Of a stretch of DNA of 54,728 nucleotides, positions 34,263 through 42,370 are shown one piece after another. Every line of letters begins with the position of its first letter. Within the stretch, counting starts at the first letter, position 1. This stretch comes from CAYXVJ01 sp964558445 (GTDB taxonomy: Bacteria; Bacillota; Clostridia; Saccharofermentanales; Fastidiosipilaceae). The stretch spans positions 1 to 54,728 of the forward strand of contig CAZLEA010000008.1 of the NCBI GenBank assembly GCA_964558445.1, written 5' to 3'. Position numbers and translations under genes: made by a program. The notes beneath the pieces were generated by a model. The model was not told the DNA's origin, ran no database searches, and saw only the letters and a program-made list of their open reading frames with translations.

Positions 34263-34757
34263 ATGTATAATGATCCGAAGCAAAACGAACTGATGGAGCG
34301 CGTCATCCACATTGGCAGAGTCTCAAAGACTGTCAAAGGTGGCCGTAACATGCGCTTCACGGCTCTTGTTATCGTCGGAGACGGCAACGGTAATGTCGGT
34401 AAGGGCTTAGGCAAGTCCGCCGAAATCCCGGAAGCCATCCGCAAGGGTATCGAGAACGCCAAGAAGAACATGATCAAGGTATCCATGGTAAACACCTCGA
34501 TCCCTCATGAAGTACTTGGCAAGTTCAGCGGCAGCAAGGTTCTCTTGAAGCCTGCTAAGCCCGGTACCGGTGTTATCGCCGGTGGTCCTGTCCGTGCTGT
34601 TTGCGAATTGGCCGGTATCTCTGATATCCGCACCAAGAGCTTGGGTTCCAACAACCCGAACAACATGGTTAACGCAACATTCGAGGGACTGAAGTCTCTG
34701 AACACACTGGAAGAAGTCGCTCGCAAGCGCGGCAAAACTCCGGAAGAGATCATGTGA
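34263..34757 (+). CDS. rpsE: 30S ribosomal protein S5
   Basis: 30S protein important for decoding accuracy and mRNA entry. 164 residues with VKGGRNMRFTALVIVGDGNG, GKSAEIPEAIRKG and KPGTGVIAGGPVRAV. GAAGGAG precedes the ATG. rpmD follows. Confidence 0.97.
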   Translation: MYNDPKQNELMERVIHIGRVSKTVKGGRNMRFTALVIVGDGNGNVGKGLGKSAEIPEAIRKGIENAKKNMIKVSMVNTSIPHEVLGKFSGSKVLLKPAKPGTGVIAGGPVRAVCELAGISDIRTKSLGSNNPNNMVNATFEGLKSLNTLEEVARKRGKTPEEIM

Positions 34758-34773
34758 TTGGAGGTCCGTGAGT

Positions 34774-34953
34774 ATGTCTAAGCTAAAGATTACACTAGTC
34801 AAGAGCACGGCCGGTGCCAAGGTCAAACAGGTCGCGACCATCGAAGCTCTCGGTCTTCGCAAGATTGGTCAGTCTGTCCTCAAGGAAGATAACGCGGCTA
34901 CCCGCGGCATGGTCCACAGAGTCAGACACCTCGTTTGCTGTGAAGAAGAATAG
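34774..34953 (+). CDS. rpmD: 50S ribosomal protein L30
   Basis: Small 50S protein, 59 residues from ATG 34774. GGAGG at 34760-34764 is nine bases away; the in-frame GTG at 34768 is too close. LKITLVKSTAGAKVKQ and TIEALGLRKIGQSV are the family pattern. The C-terminus ends in an unusual CCEEE. Confidence 0.94.
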   Translation: MSKLKITLVKSTAGAKVKQVATIEALGLRKIGQSVLKEDNAATRGMVHRVRHLVCCEEE

Positions 34954-34964
34954 GGGGCCTAGGA

Positions 34965-35414
34965 ATGAAGTTAAATAATTTGACATCGAATCCCGGCAGC
35001 AACACCAAAGCCTACCGCAAGGGCAGAGGCCCGGGGTCCGGTAACGGTAAGACAGCCGGCCGCGGTCACAAGGGACAAAAAGCCAGATCCGGCGGCGGCG
35101 TACGCCCCGGTTTCGAGGGTGGTCAGACACCGCTTTTCCGTCGTGTGCCGAAGCGTGGCTTCAATAACAGCCGTTTCGCAACGAAGTATGTCGAGCTGCC
35201 CGTACATCGTCTCAATAGCCTTGAAGACGGTGCGACAGTCGACCTGGCTGCAATCGAAGCAGCCGGTATCGTCTCCTTCAACCACCGTGTGGATGGTTTG
35301 AAGATTCTCGGTGGCGGTAAACTCGAGAAGAAGCTGCATGTTAAGGCAGCGAAATTTACCGCTTCTGCCAAGCAAGCTATCGAAGAGGCTGGTGGCCAGG
35401 CAGAGGAGGTATAG
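34965..35414 (+). CDS. rplO: 50S ribosomal protein L15
   Basis: 50S assembly protein, 149 residues. Glycine-rich N-terminus GRGPGSGNGKTAGRGHKGQ and the motif GGQTPLFRRVPKRGF are typical. The secY start follows the stop after three bases, with GAGGAGG inside the end of rplO. Confidence 0.97.
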   Translation: MKLNNLTSNPGSNTKAYRKGRGPGSGNGKTAGRGHKGQKARSGGGVRPGFEGGQTPLFRRVPKRGFNNSRFATKYVELPVHRLNSLEDGATVDLAAIEAAGIVSFNHRVDGLKILGGGKLEKKLHVKAAKFTASAKQAIEEAGGQAEEV

Positions 35415-35417
35415 CGT

Positions 35418-36719
35418 ATGGGCGGCATGTTCGAAACCCTCAAAAACGCCTGGCGTCTTCCGGACCTTCGCAAGAAGCTTCTCTTTACGATTTGGATGAT
35501 CATTTTGTTTCGAGTGGGTGGAAACATCCCCGTGCCCGGCGTAGACCGTACTGCCTTTACCGCACTCATCAATCAATTCGGCCAATTGGGTTCCATGCTG
35601 GACATCATGTCCGGTGGAGCCTTGGCCTCGGCCTCGATCTTTGCACTTGGTATATCGCCGTATATTAACTCGTCGATTATCATGCAGCTTCTGACCGTGG
35701 CGATTCCCTCGCTGGAACGCCTCGCGAACGAAGGCGAGACAGGTCGTAAGAAGATTCAGCAGATCACCCGTATCCTGACGGTGGGTTTGTCCCTGATGAT
35801 GTCGTTTGCCTTCTGGTGGTCGACCCGTCAGACCGGTACAACCACACTGCCGATGGCACTAAACGGTTTGATCATGATCGCAAGCTTCACGGCCGGTTCA
35901 AGTGTTGTCATGTGGATCGGTGAGATGATCAACGAGAAGGGTGTGGGTAATGGAATCTCCATTATCATCTTCGCCGGTATCATCTCCAGTGTTCCCCGCA
36001 TGATCAGCACCACCTTCGCGCTCGCGCGTCAGTGGGCTGTGACGAACATACTGCTCGGCTTGCTGGGCATCGTGATGGTATTCGCCATCATCTTGGCCGG
36101 TATCGTCGTAGTCTTGTTTGTACATCAGGCGGAGCGTCGCATCCCGATCCAGTACTCCAAGCGAGTCGTGGGTCGTAAGATGTACGGCGGTCAATCCACT
36201 TATCTGCCGATCAAGGTCAACCAGTCCGGTGTGCTGCCCGTCATCTTTGCAACAAGCTTGATGCAGCTGCCGAGCCTACTGGTCACCTTCTTCTTCAGCC
36301 AGAGCACGAATCCGATCGCTGTATGGTTCCGAGATCTAGGCAAGAGCCCCTTCTACTACGCCGTTATGTTCGTATTAGTTATCGCTTTTACCTTCTTCTA
36401 TTCCATGATTCAGTTCAATCCGATCGAGATCTCGAATAACATCCAGAAGAACGGCGGTTTCATTCCCGGTATTCGTCCGGGTCGTCCGACTTCCGATTTT
36501 ATCTCGCGTACCTCGCAGCGCCTGTGCTGGTTTGACGGCTTCTTCCTAGCCATGATCACACTCGCGCCGATGCTGATCGGTACACTTACAGGCACAGCCA
36601 ATACCGGTATCTGGTTTGGTGGTACGTCGATCATCATTATCGTCGGTGTCTGTCTGGATCTGGTCAATCAGTTGGAGTCGCAGATGACCATGCGTCATCA
36701 CAAGGGTTTCTTGGACTAA
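35418..36719 (+). CDS. secY: Protein translocase subunit SecY
   Basis: Channel of the Sec protein export and membrane-insertion machinery. 433 residues with ten predicted membrane helices. Family segments include LRKKLLFTIWMIILFRVGGNIPVPG, from which only the order and the GxxIPVPG core are needed, ALGISPYINSSIIMQLL (plug side), and FNPIEISNNIQKNGGFIPGI with a cytoplasmic loop before helix 9. GAGGAGG precedes the ATG. As usual it follows rplO and precedes adk. Confidence 0.98.
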   Translation: MGGMFETLKNAWRLPDLRKKLLFTIWMIILFRVGGNIPVPGVDRTAFTALINQFGQLGSMLDIMSGGALASASIFALGISPYINSSIIMQLLTVAIPSLERLANEGETGRKKIQQITRILTVGLSLMMSFAFWWSTRQTGTTTLPMALNGLIMIASFTAGSSVVMWIGEMINEKGVGNGISIIIFAGIISSVPRMISTTFALARQWAVTNILLGLLGIVMVFAIILAGIVVVLFVHQAERRIPIQYSKRVVGRKMYGGQSTYLPIKVNQSGVLPVIFATSLMQLPSLLVTFFFSQSTNPIAVWFRDLGKSPFYYAVMFVLVIAFTFFYSMIQFNPIEISNNIQKNGGFIPGIRPGRPTSDFISRTSQRLCWFDGFFLAMITLAPMLIGTLTGTANTGIWFGGTSIIIIVGVCLDLVNQLESQMTMRHHKGFLD

Positions 36720-36771
36720 GGAATCCGGTGTTGGCTTCCTCAACATGGATCAATCGATTAGGCGGGGAAGC

Positions 36772-36798
36772 CGGCCCTCTGAGTTGCTCGGAGGGCCG
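36772..36798 (+). promoter_or_regulatory. GC-rich hairpin between secY and adk
   Basis: Perfect 8-bp stem CGGCCCTC / GAGGGCCG with an 11-base loop in the 104-base spacer. No T run follows, so it may slow polymerase or mark an mRNA processing boundary rather than terminate. Confidence 0.5.
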
Positions 36799-36823
36799 CT
36801 TGCATGGATAAGTGAAGGAGCTA

Positions 36824-37507
36824 ATGAAGTTAATGAAGCTAGTTATACTAGGGCCTCCGGGTGCAGGCAAAGGCACTCTCGCTCCGACGATCTCGGACAT
36901 CACCGGCAGTAAGCATGTTTCTACGGGCGATATGTTCCGCAGCAACATCAAGAATGCCACGGAGCTCGGACAGCAAGCACAGGCGTTTATCAACGACGGC
37001 AAGCTGGTACCGGACTCGCTGACTATCGACATGGTGCGAGACACGATCGTCAATGAACTGAACAGTGAGAACTTCCTTCTAGACGGATTCCCGAGAACGG
37101 TCGAACAGGCCGAGGCGCTAGATGCCATGCTCGCGGGGACGGGTCAGGAACTGGATGCGGTGATCTGTTTGGATGTCGACGACTCCGTGATACTCGATCG
37201 CCTCGGTGGCAGACTCTACTGTCCGAATTGCGGTGCAAGCTATAATTTGAATAGCATGCCGCCCAAGGTAGAAGGTATCTGTGATGTGTGCGGACACAAG
37301 CTTGCCGTTCGTGAGGACGACAAGCCCGAGACCATACTGGCACGCCTGAAGACCTATCATGAACAGACAGAACCGCTGCTCGGCTACTATGAGCGACAGA
37401 ACAAGATCGTTCATGTAGACGGAAGCGGCACGGCAGAGGCAAGCCATCAAGCCGTAATTGACTTGTTCCAAGGCGAACTGGGAGGACTGGGCAAGAGACA
37501 TGATTAA
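36824..37507 (+). CDS. adk: Adenylate kinase, zinc-lid form
   Basis: Balances AMP, ADP and ATP. 227 residues from ATG 36824 (GAAGGAG three bases upstream; ATG 36833 is an alternative that removes three residues). P-loop GPPGAGKGT at 10-18, AMP-binding STGDMFRS, and DGFPRT. The lid carries four cysteines (C133, C136, C153, C156), the zinc form of Gram-positive bacteria. Overlaps map by eight bases. Confidence 0.96.
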   Translation: MKLMKLVILGPPGAGKGTLAPTISDITGSKHVSTGDMFRSNIKNATELGQQAQAFINDGKLVPDSLTIDMVRDTIVNELNSENFLLDGFPRTVEQAEALDAMLAGTGQELDAVICLDVDDSVILDRLGGRLYCPNCGASYNLNSMPPKVEGICDVCGHKLAVREDDKPETILARLKTYHEQTEPLLGYYERQNKIVHVDGSGTAEASHQAVIDLFQGELGGLGKRHD

Positions 37508-38255
37508 GATCAAGACAGCAGAAGAAATGAATTCGATCAAGCAGGCCGGGCGCATCGTAGCGCTCGTACTCGATGATATGAAGACGTTCGTTCGCCCGGG
37601 TATCAGCACGATGGACATCGATCGTCGTGTCGAAGAGATTATTCGCGGTGAGGGTGCGACACCTTCTTTCTTGAATTATGGCTCACCGCCGTTTCCCGCG
37701 TCCGCTTGCGTATCTGTCAACGATGAAGTCGTACACGGCATCCCGTCGGAGACGAGGATACTAGAAGAAGGCGACATTGTATCGGTTGACGTCGGGGCGT
37801 ACCTCGACGGTTGGCACGGAGATGCGGCCAGAACGTATCCGGTCGGAGAAATCTCGGAGGAAGCGATGGCGCTCATCCGCAATACGCGGGCGAGTTTCTG
37901 GGCAGGCTTCGAGATGGCCAAGGTGGGTAATCGCCTCGGCGACATCTCACATGCGATCGAGATGGTGGCCAGAGAGCACAACTACGGTGTGGTCAAGGAA
38001 TTAACCGGACACGGTATCGGCAGAGACTTGCACGAAGATCCGCAGATTCCGAACTACGGACGTGCGGGACACGGGCCCAGACTCCAAGCGGGTATGGTTC
38101 TGGCGGTCGAGCCGATGCTAAACCTCGGTACCGCACAAGTCAATTTGCTCTCGGACGATTGGACGATTGCAACCCTTGACGGCAAGTACAGTGCGCACTA
38201 CGAGAACATCATCGGTATTACGGAAGATGGCCCCGTTATCTTAACTGCTCTTTAG
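37500..38255 (+). CDS. map: Type I methionine aminopeptidase
   Basis: Removes the initiator methionine from nascent proteins. 251 residues from ATG 37500, inside the end of adk. Metal ligands are recognisable in VSVDVGAYLDGWHGDAART (two Asp), HGIGRDLHEDP (His), MVLAVEPM (Glu) and the final Glu in YSAHYENIIGI. The longer frame reaching 37458 lies within adk and is rejected. Confidence 0.96.
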   Translation: MIKIKTAEEMNSIKQAGRIVALVLDDMKTFVRPGISTMDIDRRVEEIIRGEGATPSFLNYGSPPFPASACVSVNDEVVHGIPSETRILEEGDIVSVDVGAYLDGWHGDAARTYPVGEISEEAMALIRNTRASFWAGFEMAKVGNRLGDISHAIEMVAREHNYGVVKELTGHGIGRDLHEDPQIPNYGRAGHGPRLQAGMVLAVEPMLNLGTAQVNLLSDDWTIATLDGKYSAHYENIIGITEDGPVILTAL

Positions 38256-38265
38256 GAGAGGATAG

Positions 38266-38550
38266 ATGACTGTGATTCAAGACGGATGTTTAGTCCGCTC
38301 TACCGCAGGCCGAGATGGCGGCAGGCTCTACCTCGTATGGGGAAGCCTCGCCGATATACATAGCTTGGTAGATGGGAAGACGCGCCGCATAAGCAATCCG
38401 AAGCAGAAACGAGCGAAACATCTTGAACTTGTTCTGCCAAGAGATGATGAAGCATTCGAAACTATCCGTAGCGGCATACAAGACGGCAGTGCAGACGCCA
38501 AGATTCGTCGCCTGCTTCGCAGCTATAAGAGAAACAAGGAAGAGATTTGA
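38266..38550 (+). CDS. KOW-domain RNA-binding protein
   Basis: 94-residue basic protein with an N-terminal KOW-like fold (GCLVRSTAGRDGGRLYLVWG) resembling eukaryotic/archaeal L14e. Genes of this type sit between map and infA in many Bacillota (the position of B. subtilis ybzG). Function is not established; rRNA or ribosome binding is inferred from family and place. AGGAGAGG precedes the ATG. Confidence 0.88.
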   Translation: MTVIQDGCLVRSTAGRDGGRLYLVWGSLADIHSLVDGKTRRISNPKQKRAKHLELVLPRDDEAFETIRSGIQDGSADAKIRRLLRSYKRNKEEI

Positions 38551-38568
38551 GTAAGAAAGGGGTATATC

Positions 38569-38799
38569 ATGTCAAAAGAAGATGTAATTGAAGTAGAAGG
38601 CACCGTGTTTGATGCACTGCCGAATGCGATGTTCAAGGTTCGTTTGGATAACGGACACGAGATTCTCGCCCATATTTCGGGTAAGCTTCGCCAGCACTAC
38701 ATCAAGATTCTCCCGGGAGATAAGGTTACGGTCGAACTGACACCATACGATTTGAGTCGCGGCCGTATCACCTGGAGAGGCAAAGCACCGCAGCGCTAG
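38569..38799 (+). CDS. infA: Translation initiation factor IF-1
   Basis: Occupies the ribosomal A site during initiation. 76 residues, an S1/OB fold with MFKVRLDNGHEILAHISGKL, ILPGDKVTVELTPYDLSRGRI, both diagnostic. GAAAGGGG precedes the ATG. The 180-base spacer after it contains the next promoter. Confidence 0.97.
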   Translation: MSKEDVIEVEGTVFDALPNAMFKVRLDNGHEILAHISGKLRQHYIKILPGDKVTVELTPYDLSRGRITWRGKAPQR

Positions 38800-38899
38800 G
38801 CTGTCAACAATGTAAAAAGAATTTGTGACATGTAGCAGATTAACCGCCACCGGGGCCTGAATGTTCTACAAGCGTCCTTGCTGATTTTGCAATATCCGC

Positions 38900-38954
38900 T
38901 TGAAATGTGCGTTTATTCTGGTATAATATTACAGCATGTGCCGATTTTGCGGCA
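38900..38954 (+). promoter_or_regulatory. Strong internal promoter before rpmJ, with a start-site hairpin
   Basis: TTGAAA (38900-38905), 16-base spacer ending TGG, perfect TATAAT (38922-38927). The transcript should start near 38934 and open with the hairpin TGCCG / CGGCA (38939-38943, 38950-38954). Confidence 0.7.
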
Positions 38955-38981
38955 TTTTAAGATTGTCAGGAGGAACCGACA

Positions 38982-39095
38982 ATGAAGGTAAGACCGTCCG
39001 TTAAACCGATGTGTGAGAAGTGCAAGGTCATCAAGCGTAAGGGCAAGGTGATGGTACTGTGCACGGATCCCAAGCACAAACAGAGACAAGGGTGA
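38982..39095 (+). CDS. rpmJ: 50S ribosomal protein L36, zinc form
   Basis: The smallest ribosomal protein: 37 residues, MKVRPSVKPMCEKCKVIKRK at the start, zinc ligands C11, C14, C27 and H32. AGGAGG at 38968-38973 precedes the ATG. It has its own promoter just upstream. Its stop codon overlaps the start of an 8-bp hairpin. Confidence 0.97.
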   Translation: MKVRPSVKPMCEKCKVIKRKGKVMVLCTDPKHKQRQG

Positions 39096-39114
39096 TCAGG
39101 TTTCATACCTGATC
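39094..39114 (+). terminator. Hairpin overlapping the rpmJ stop codon
   Basis: Perfect 8-bp stem GATCAGGT / ACCTGATC with a five-base loop. The tail is only weakly T-rich, so it may be a partial terminator or a 3'-end stabiliser. Confidence 0.5.
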
Positions 39115-39138
39115 CATTCTTATGTCACCGACACAGCT

Positions 39139-39173
39139 GGGCGCGGCTGGCCGACTTGGATTCGGCATTGCCC
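39139..39173 (+). terminator. Nested hairpin upstream of rpsM
   Basis: Outer stem GGGC / GCCC (39139-39142, 39170-39173) and inner stem GCCGA / TCGGC (39150-39154, 39162-39166), followed by TTTCGTGTTTG. Could terminate the rpmJ transcript before the next promoter. Confidence 0.45.
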
Positions 39174-39181
39174 TTTCGTGT

Positions 39182-39218
39182 TTGAACATAAATGAGTAGA
39201 TGATATAAATCATGATTT
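39182..39218 (+). promoter_or_regulatory. Probable alpha-operon promoter with a 12-bp palindrome
   Basis: TTGAAC (39182-39187), 16-base spacer, TATAAA (39204-39209). The perfect palindrome AAATCATGATTT (39207-39218) covers the end of the -10 box and the likely start site, 58 bases before rpsM. Confidence 0.5.
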
Positions 39219-39275
39219 TGATCGGCCGAACAGGCAGATGAAACTGAGAACAAGACACTTTGGAGGTGTACATTA

Positions 39276-39644
39276 ATGGCACGTATTTCGGGAGTTGATC
39301 TGCCCAATGACAAGCGCGTCGAGATAGCCTTGACTTATATTTATGGCATTGGCAGAACGTTGTCCAATGAAATCTTGGTGAAGTGCGAAATCGATCCGAA
39401 TACTCGCATGAAGGACTTGTCCGATGACGAGATCGCCAAGATCAGAGACATTCTGGAGAACCACTACACGGTGGAGGGTGATCTGCGTCGTAACGTAGCG
39501 CTCAACATCAAGCGTATGCAAGAGATTGGCACGTATCGTGGCAGAAGACATCGTACAGGTTTGCCTGTGCGCGGTCAGAGAACCAAGACCAATGCCAGAA
39601 CACGTAAGGGTCCCCGTCGCACGATGGCGAATAAGAAGAAGTAA
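39276..39644 (+). CDS. rpsM: 30S ribosomal protein S13
   Basis: 30S head protein contacting the 50S subunit. 122 residues: MARISGVDLPNDKRVEIALT at the start, YGIGRT, and GTYRGRRHRTGLPVRGQRTK at the C-terminal end. GGAGGTG precedes the ATG. First gene of the alpha operon, with its own probable promoter. Confidence 0.97.
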   Translation: MARISGVDLPNDKRVEIALTYIYGIGRTLSNEILVKCEIDPNTRMKDLSDDEIAKIRDILENHYTVEGDLRRNVALNIKRMQEIGTYRGRRHRTGLPVRGQRTKTNARTRKGPRRTMANKKK

Positions 39645-39668
39645 TTCACTATATAAGGAGGCTGTGTC

Positions 39669-40073
39669 ATGGCGAAAGCTCAGGGCAAGAAGCAAGTTAC
39701 CAGAACACGTAGAAGAGATCGTAAGAACATTGACCGAGGTCATGCTCATATCCAATCTTCATTCAATAACACAATCGTAACGATTACGGATGTTAGCGGC
39801 AACGCTATCTCCTGGTCCAGCTCAGGTGGTATGGGCATGAGAGGTTCCCGTAAGGGCACACCTTTTGCCGCACAGTTGGCAGCAGAAACTGCAGCCAAGG
39901 TCGCACACGAGCATGGCATGCGTACCGTTGAAGTCTTCGTTAAGGGACCGGGCGGCGGCCGTGAGTCGGCTATCCGCGCGCTTCAGGCCAATGGCTTGGA
40001 AGTTACCTTGATCAAGGATGTGACGCCGATTCCTCACAATGGATGTCGTCCGCCCAAGAGAAGAAGAGTTTAA
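39669..40073 (+). CDS. rpsK: 30S ribosomal protein S11
   Basis: Platform protein of the 30S subunit, lining the mRNA exit. 134 residues with GHAHIQSSFNNTIVTITD, KGPGGGRESAIRALQANGLE and the C-terminal DVTPIPHNGCRPPKRRRV. AAGGAGG precedes the ATG. Confidence 0.97.
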   Translation: MAKAQGKKQVTRTRRRDRKNIDRGHAHIQSSFNNTIVTITDVSGNAISWSSSGGMGMRGSRKGTPFAAQLAAETAAKVAHEHGMRTVEVFVKGPGGGRESAIRALQANGLEVTLIKDVTPIPHNGCRPPKRRRV

Positions 40074-40085
40074 CGGAGGACAGGC

Positions 40086-40709
40086 ATGGCTAAATATACT
40101 GATTCAGTTTGTCGCCTTTGCCGTCGCGAAGGGGAGAAGCTGTTCCTCAAGGGCAGTCGCTGCTACGGTAGCAAGTGTGCTGTCGCGAGAAGGACTTATG
40201 CACCCGGCCAGCACGGCCAGGGCGGTATGAGGAAGAAGACATCGGAATATGGTTTGCAGCTTCGTGAGAAGCAGAAGGCGAAGCGTTTCTACGGTGTTCT
40301 CGAATCTCAGTTCCATAAGACCTATCTGACAGCCGAGAAGATGCCCGGTAAGACCGGTGACAATCTGTTCATCCTGCTGGAGCGCCGTTTCGATAACGTC
40401 GTCTACCGTATGGGTTTCGCAGAGTCGCGCGCACAGGCTCGTCAGCTCGTGTTGCACGGTCACTTCACCGTCAACGGTAAGAAGGCCAACATTCCTTCCA
40501 TGTTTATGAACGCCGGCGATGTCATCGAAGTCCGCGAATCCTCTCGTTCATCCGAGCGGTTCAAGACGATCGAGGCCAGTCGCAATACACCCAAGTGGTT
40601 GACTGTTGACGCGAACAACCTGAAGGGTACCGTATCGACTCTGCCTGAACGCGATGATGTCGATCTGGAGGTTTCGGAGCGTCTCATCGTCGAGTTGTAC
40701 TCGAGATAA
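40086..40709 (+). CDS. rpsD: 30S ribosomal protein S4, zinc form
   Basis: Primary 16S rRNA-binding protein and, in several bacteria, a translational autoregulator. 207 residues. N-terminal zinc site C9, C12, C26, C31; S4 RNA-binding domain with RLDNVVYRMGFA-like text (RRFDNVVYRMGFAESRAQAR) and HGHFTVNGKKANIPS. GGAGG precedes the ATG. Followed by a hairpin and then rpoA. Confidence 0.97.
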   Translation: MAKYTDSVCRLCRREGEKLFLKGSRCYGSKCAVARRTYAPGQHGQGGMRKKTSEYGLQLREKQKAKRFYGVLESQFHKTYLTAEKMPGKTGDNLFILLERRFDNVVYRMGFAESRAQARQLVLHGHFTVNGKKANIPSMFMNAGDVIEVRESSRSSERFKTIEASRNTPKWLTVDANNLKGTVSTLPERDDVDLEVSERLIVELYSR

Positions 40710-40731
40710 GCGGATACTTCAGTTTGAATCT

Positions 40732-40752
40732 CGCCTCAGCCTAAGTGAGGCG
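40732..40752 (+). promoter_or_regulatory. Hairpin between rpsD and rpoA
   Basis: Perfect 7-bp stem CGCCTCA / TGAGGCG with a seven-base loop, 28 bases before the rpoA start. No T run follows. Confidence 0.5.
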
Positions 40753-40780
40753 GTTCAGTCATAATCGTAGGAGGTACAGA

Positions 40781-41737
40781 ATGATTGAAATTAATAAACC
40801 GATGATTAACCCTGTTGAATCGCGGGAAGACGGCTCCTACGGAAAATTTATTGTGGAACCGCTGGAGCGCGGTTACGGCATGACGCTTGGTAACTCCCTG
40901 CGTCGCGTGCTGTTGTCCTCGCTTCCCGGTGCCGCCGTTACGGCCATTCGTGTCGACGGTGTATACCACGAATTTTCGACAGCCGCAGGTGTGATCGAGG
41001 ATATGACCGAGATCATCCTGAACATCAAGGGTATTCGTGCCAAGTTGAATATCGAGGGTCCGAAGACGGTCTACTTGAATATCGATGAGGGCCGCAAGGG
41101 CGCCATCACGGCATCTGACATCACGCATGACGATGAAATCGAGATCATGAATCCCGATCACGTGATCTGCACCCTGAACGGATCCGGCCGCTTCTTCATG
41201 GAGTTAACCTTCAGCGAAGGTCGCGGTTACAACAGCGCAGACCAGAACAAGTGGCCGAATCAGCCGATCGGTGTGATCCCGGTCGACTCGATCTTTACAC
41301 CTGTCAAGAAGGTCAACTACGCTGTAGAGAATACCCGTGTCGGTCAGTTTACCGACTTTGACAAGTTAACACTCGAAGTTTGGACCGATGCTACGCTGAC
41401 GGCAGAAGAAGCGATCGCGTCTTCCGCCCGCATCCTGACGGATCATCTGCAGCTCTTCACACAGCTGACCGATGACAGCAGCGACGTGTCCTTCACCGAG
41501 TCCCCCGAAGCCAATCCCCAGAGTCAGATTCTGGATATGGCGATCGAAGATTTGGACTTCTCGATTCGTACGTACAACTGCTTGAAGCGTGCCAACATCA
41601 ACTCGGTTGGTGACCTGACGGCTCGTACGGAAGATGACATGATGAAGGTCAGAAACCTCGGGAAGAAGTCTCTCGAAGAGGTAATTCAGAAGCTTGAAGA
41701 ACTCGATCTGGGTCTAGCCCAGCCCGGAACCGTTTGA
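40781..41737 (+). CDS. rpoA: DNA-directed RNA polymerase subunit alpha
   Basis: Assembly platform of RNA polymerase. 318 residues from ATG 40781, with AGGAGG upstream. N-terminal domain shows EPLERGYGMTLGNSLRRVLL, the interface motif; the C-terminal domain, near residues 255-310, has NCLKRANINSVGDL and VRNLGKKSLEEVIQKL, which contacts promoter UP elements and activators. The in-frame extension to 40745 has no support. Confidence 0.98.
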   Translation: MIEINKPMINPVESREDGSYGKFIVEPLERGYGMTLGNSLRRVLLSSLPGAAVTAIRVDGVYHEFSTAAGVIEDMTEIILNIKGIRAKLNIEGPKTVYLNIDEGRKGAITASDITHDDEIEIMNPDHVICTLNGSGRFFMELTFSEGRGYNSADQNKWPNQPIGVIPVDSIFTPVKKVNYAVENTRVGQFTDFDKLTLEVWTDATLTAEEAIASSARILTDHLQLFTQLTDDSSDVSFTESPEANPQSQILDMAIEDLDFSIRTYNCLKRANINSVGDLTARTEDDMMKVRNLGKKSLEEVIQKLEELDLGLAQPGTV

Positions 41738-41765
41738 GCTTAGCTAAAATTAGGAGGAAACACAA

Positions 41766-42290
41766 ATGTCTGGATATCGTAAACTGGGGCGCCCCTCAGA
41801 TATCCGTTTAGCGATGCTCCGTGGTCTGACCACAGACTTGATCGTGCATGGACGGATCAAAACCACTGTTACAAGAGCCAAAGAGGTTCAGCGTATCGCC
41901 GAGAAGCTCATCGGCAGCGCAGCGAAGGAAGCACACAACTTCACCACGCGTGAAGTACTGGTCTCCTCGGCCAAGCTTGACTCCAAGGGCAACAAGGCTC
42001 TGAAGCAGAAGACATCGAAGACCGGTAATACCTATGATGTCGTCGAGCGCGAGCTTGCCACCAAGATGGTTCAGGTCGACAACCCCAGCCGTCTGGCTGC
42101 CCGTCGTCAGTCGATGAAGTGGTTGCTCAAGGGTACGAGCAGCGATGGTAAGACGGTCAACCCCGTCAACATCTTGTTCGATGACGTAGCGCCGAAGTAC
42201 ACCGATCGTCAGGGTGGATACACCAGAATCACGAATCTCGGTCCTCGCCGCGGCGACGGTGCCGAAATGGCTATCATCGAACTTGTCTAA
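41766..42290 (+). CDS. rplQ: 50S ribosomal protein L17, extended form
   Basis: 50S protein at the tunnel exit. 174 residues, about 50 more than the E. coli or Bacillus form. The N-terminus (YRKLGRPSDIRLAMLRGL) and C-terminus (GGYTRITNLGPRRGDGAEMA) are canonical; the extra residues lie in the middle (about 70-115, Lys-rich DSKGNKALKQKTSKTGN). Similar long L17 forms occur in other Clostridia. AGGAGG precedes the ATG. Confidence 0.95.
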   Translation: MSGYRKLGRPSDIRLAMLRGLTTDLIVHGRIKTTVTRAKEVQRIAEKLIGSAAKEAHNFTTREVLVSSAKLDSKGNKALKQKTSKTGNTYDVVERELATKMVQVDNPSRLAARRQSMKWLLKGTSSDGKTVNPVNILFDDVAPKYTDRQGGYTRITNLGPRRGDGAEMAIIELV

Positions 42291-42312
42291 GTTCTGTATA
42301 GATACGATAATG

Positions 42313-42346
42313 AAGGAGGAGGCCCCGTGCTGACCTCCTTTTTTAT
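42313..42346 (+). terminator. Rho-independent terminator after rplQ
   Basis: Stem AAGGAGG / CCTCCTT (42313-42319, 42334-42340) followed by a run of T. It ends the ribosomal part of the superoperon; the ECF genes 25 bases later show no obvious promoter of their own, so some readthrough is likely. Confidence 0.85.
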
Positions 42347-42370
42347 TAAGTAGAATGTGAGTAAGCAGTT

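Noticed and set aside
42346..42370. Riboswitch ahead of the ECF genes
   Set aside because: Only 25 bases separate the terminator and the start codon; no room for one.
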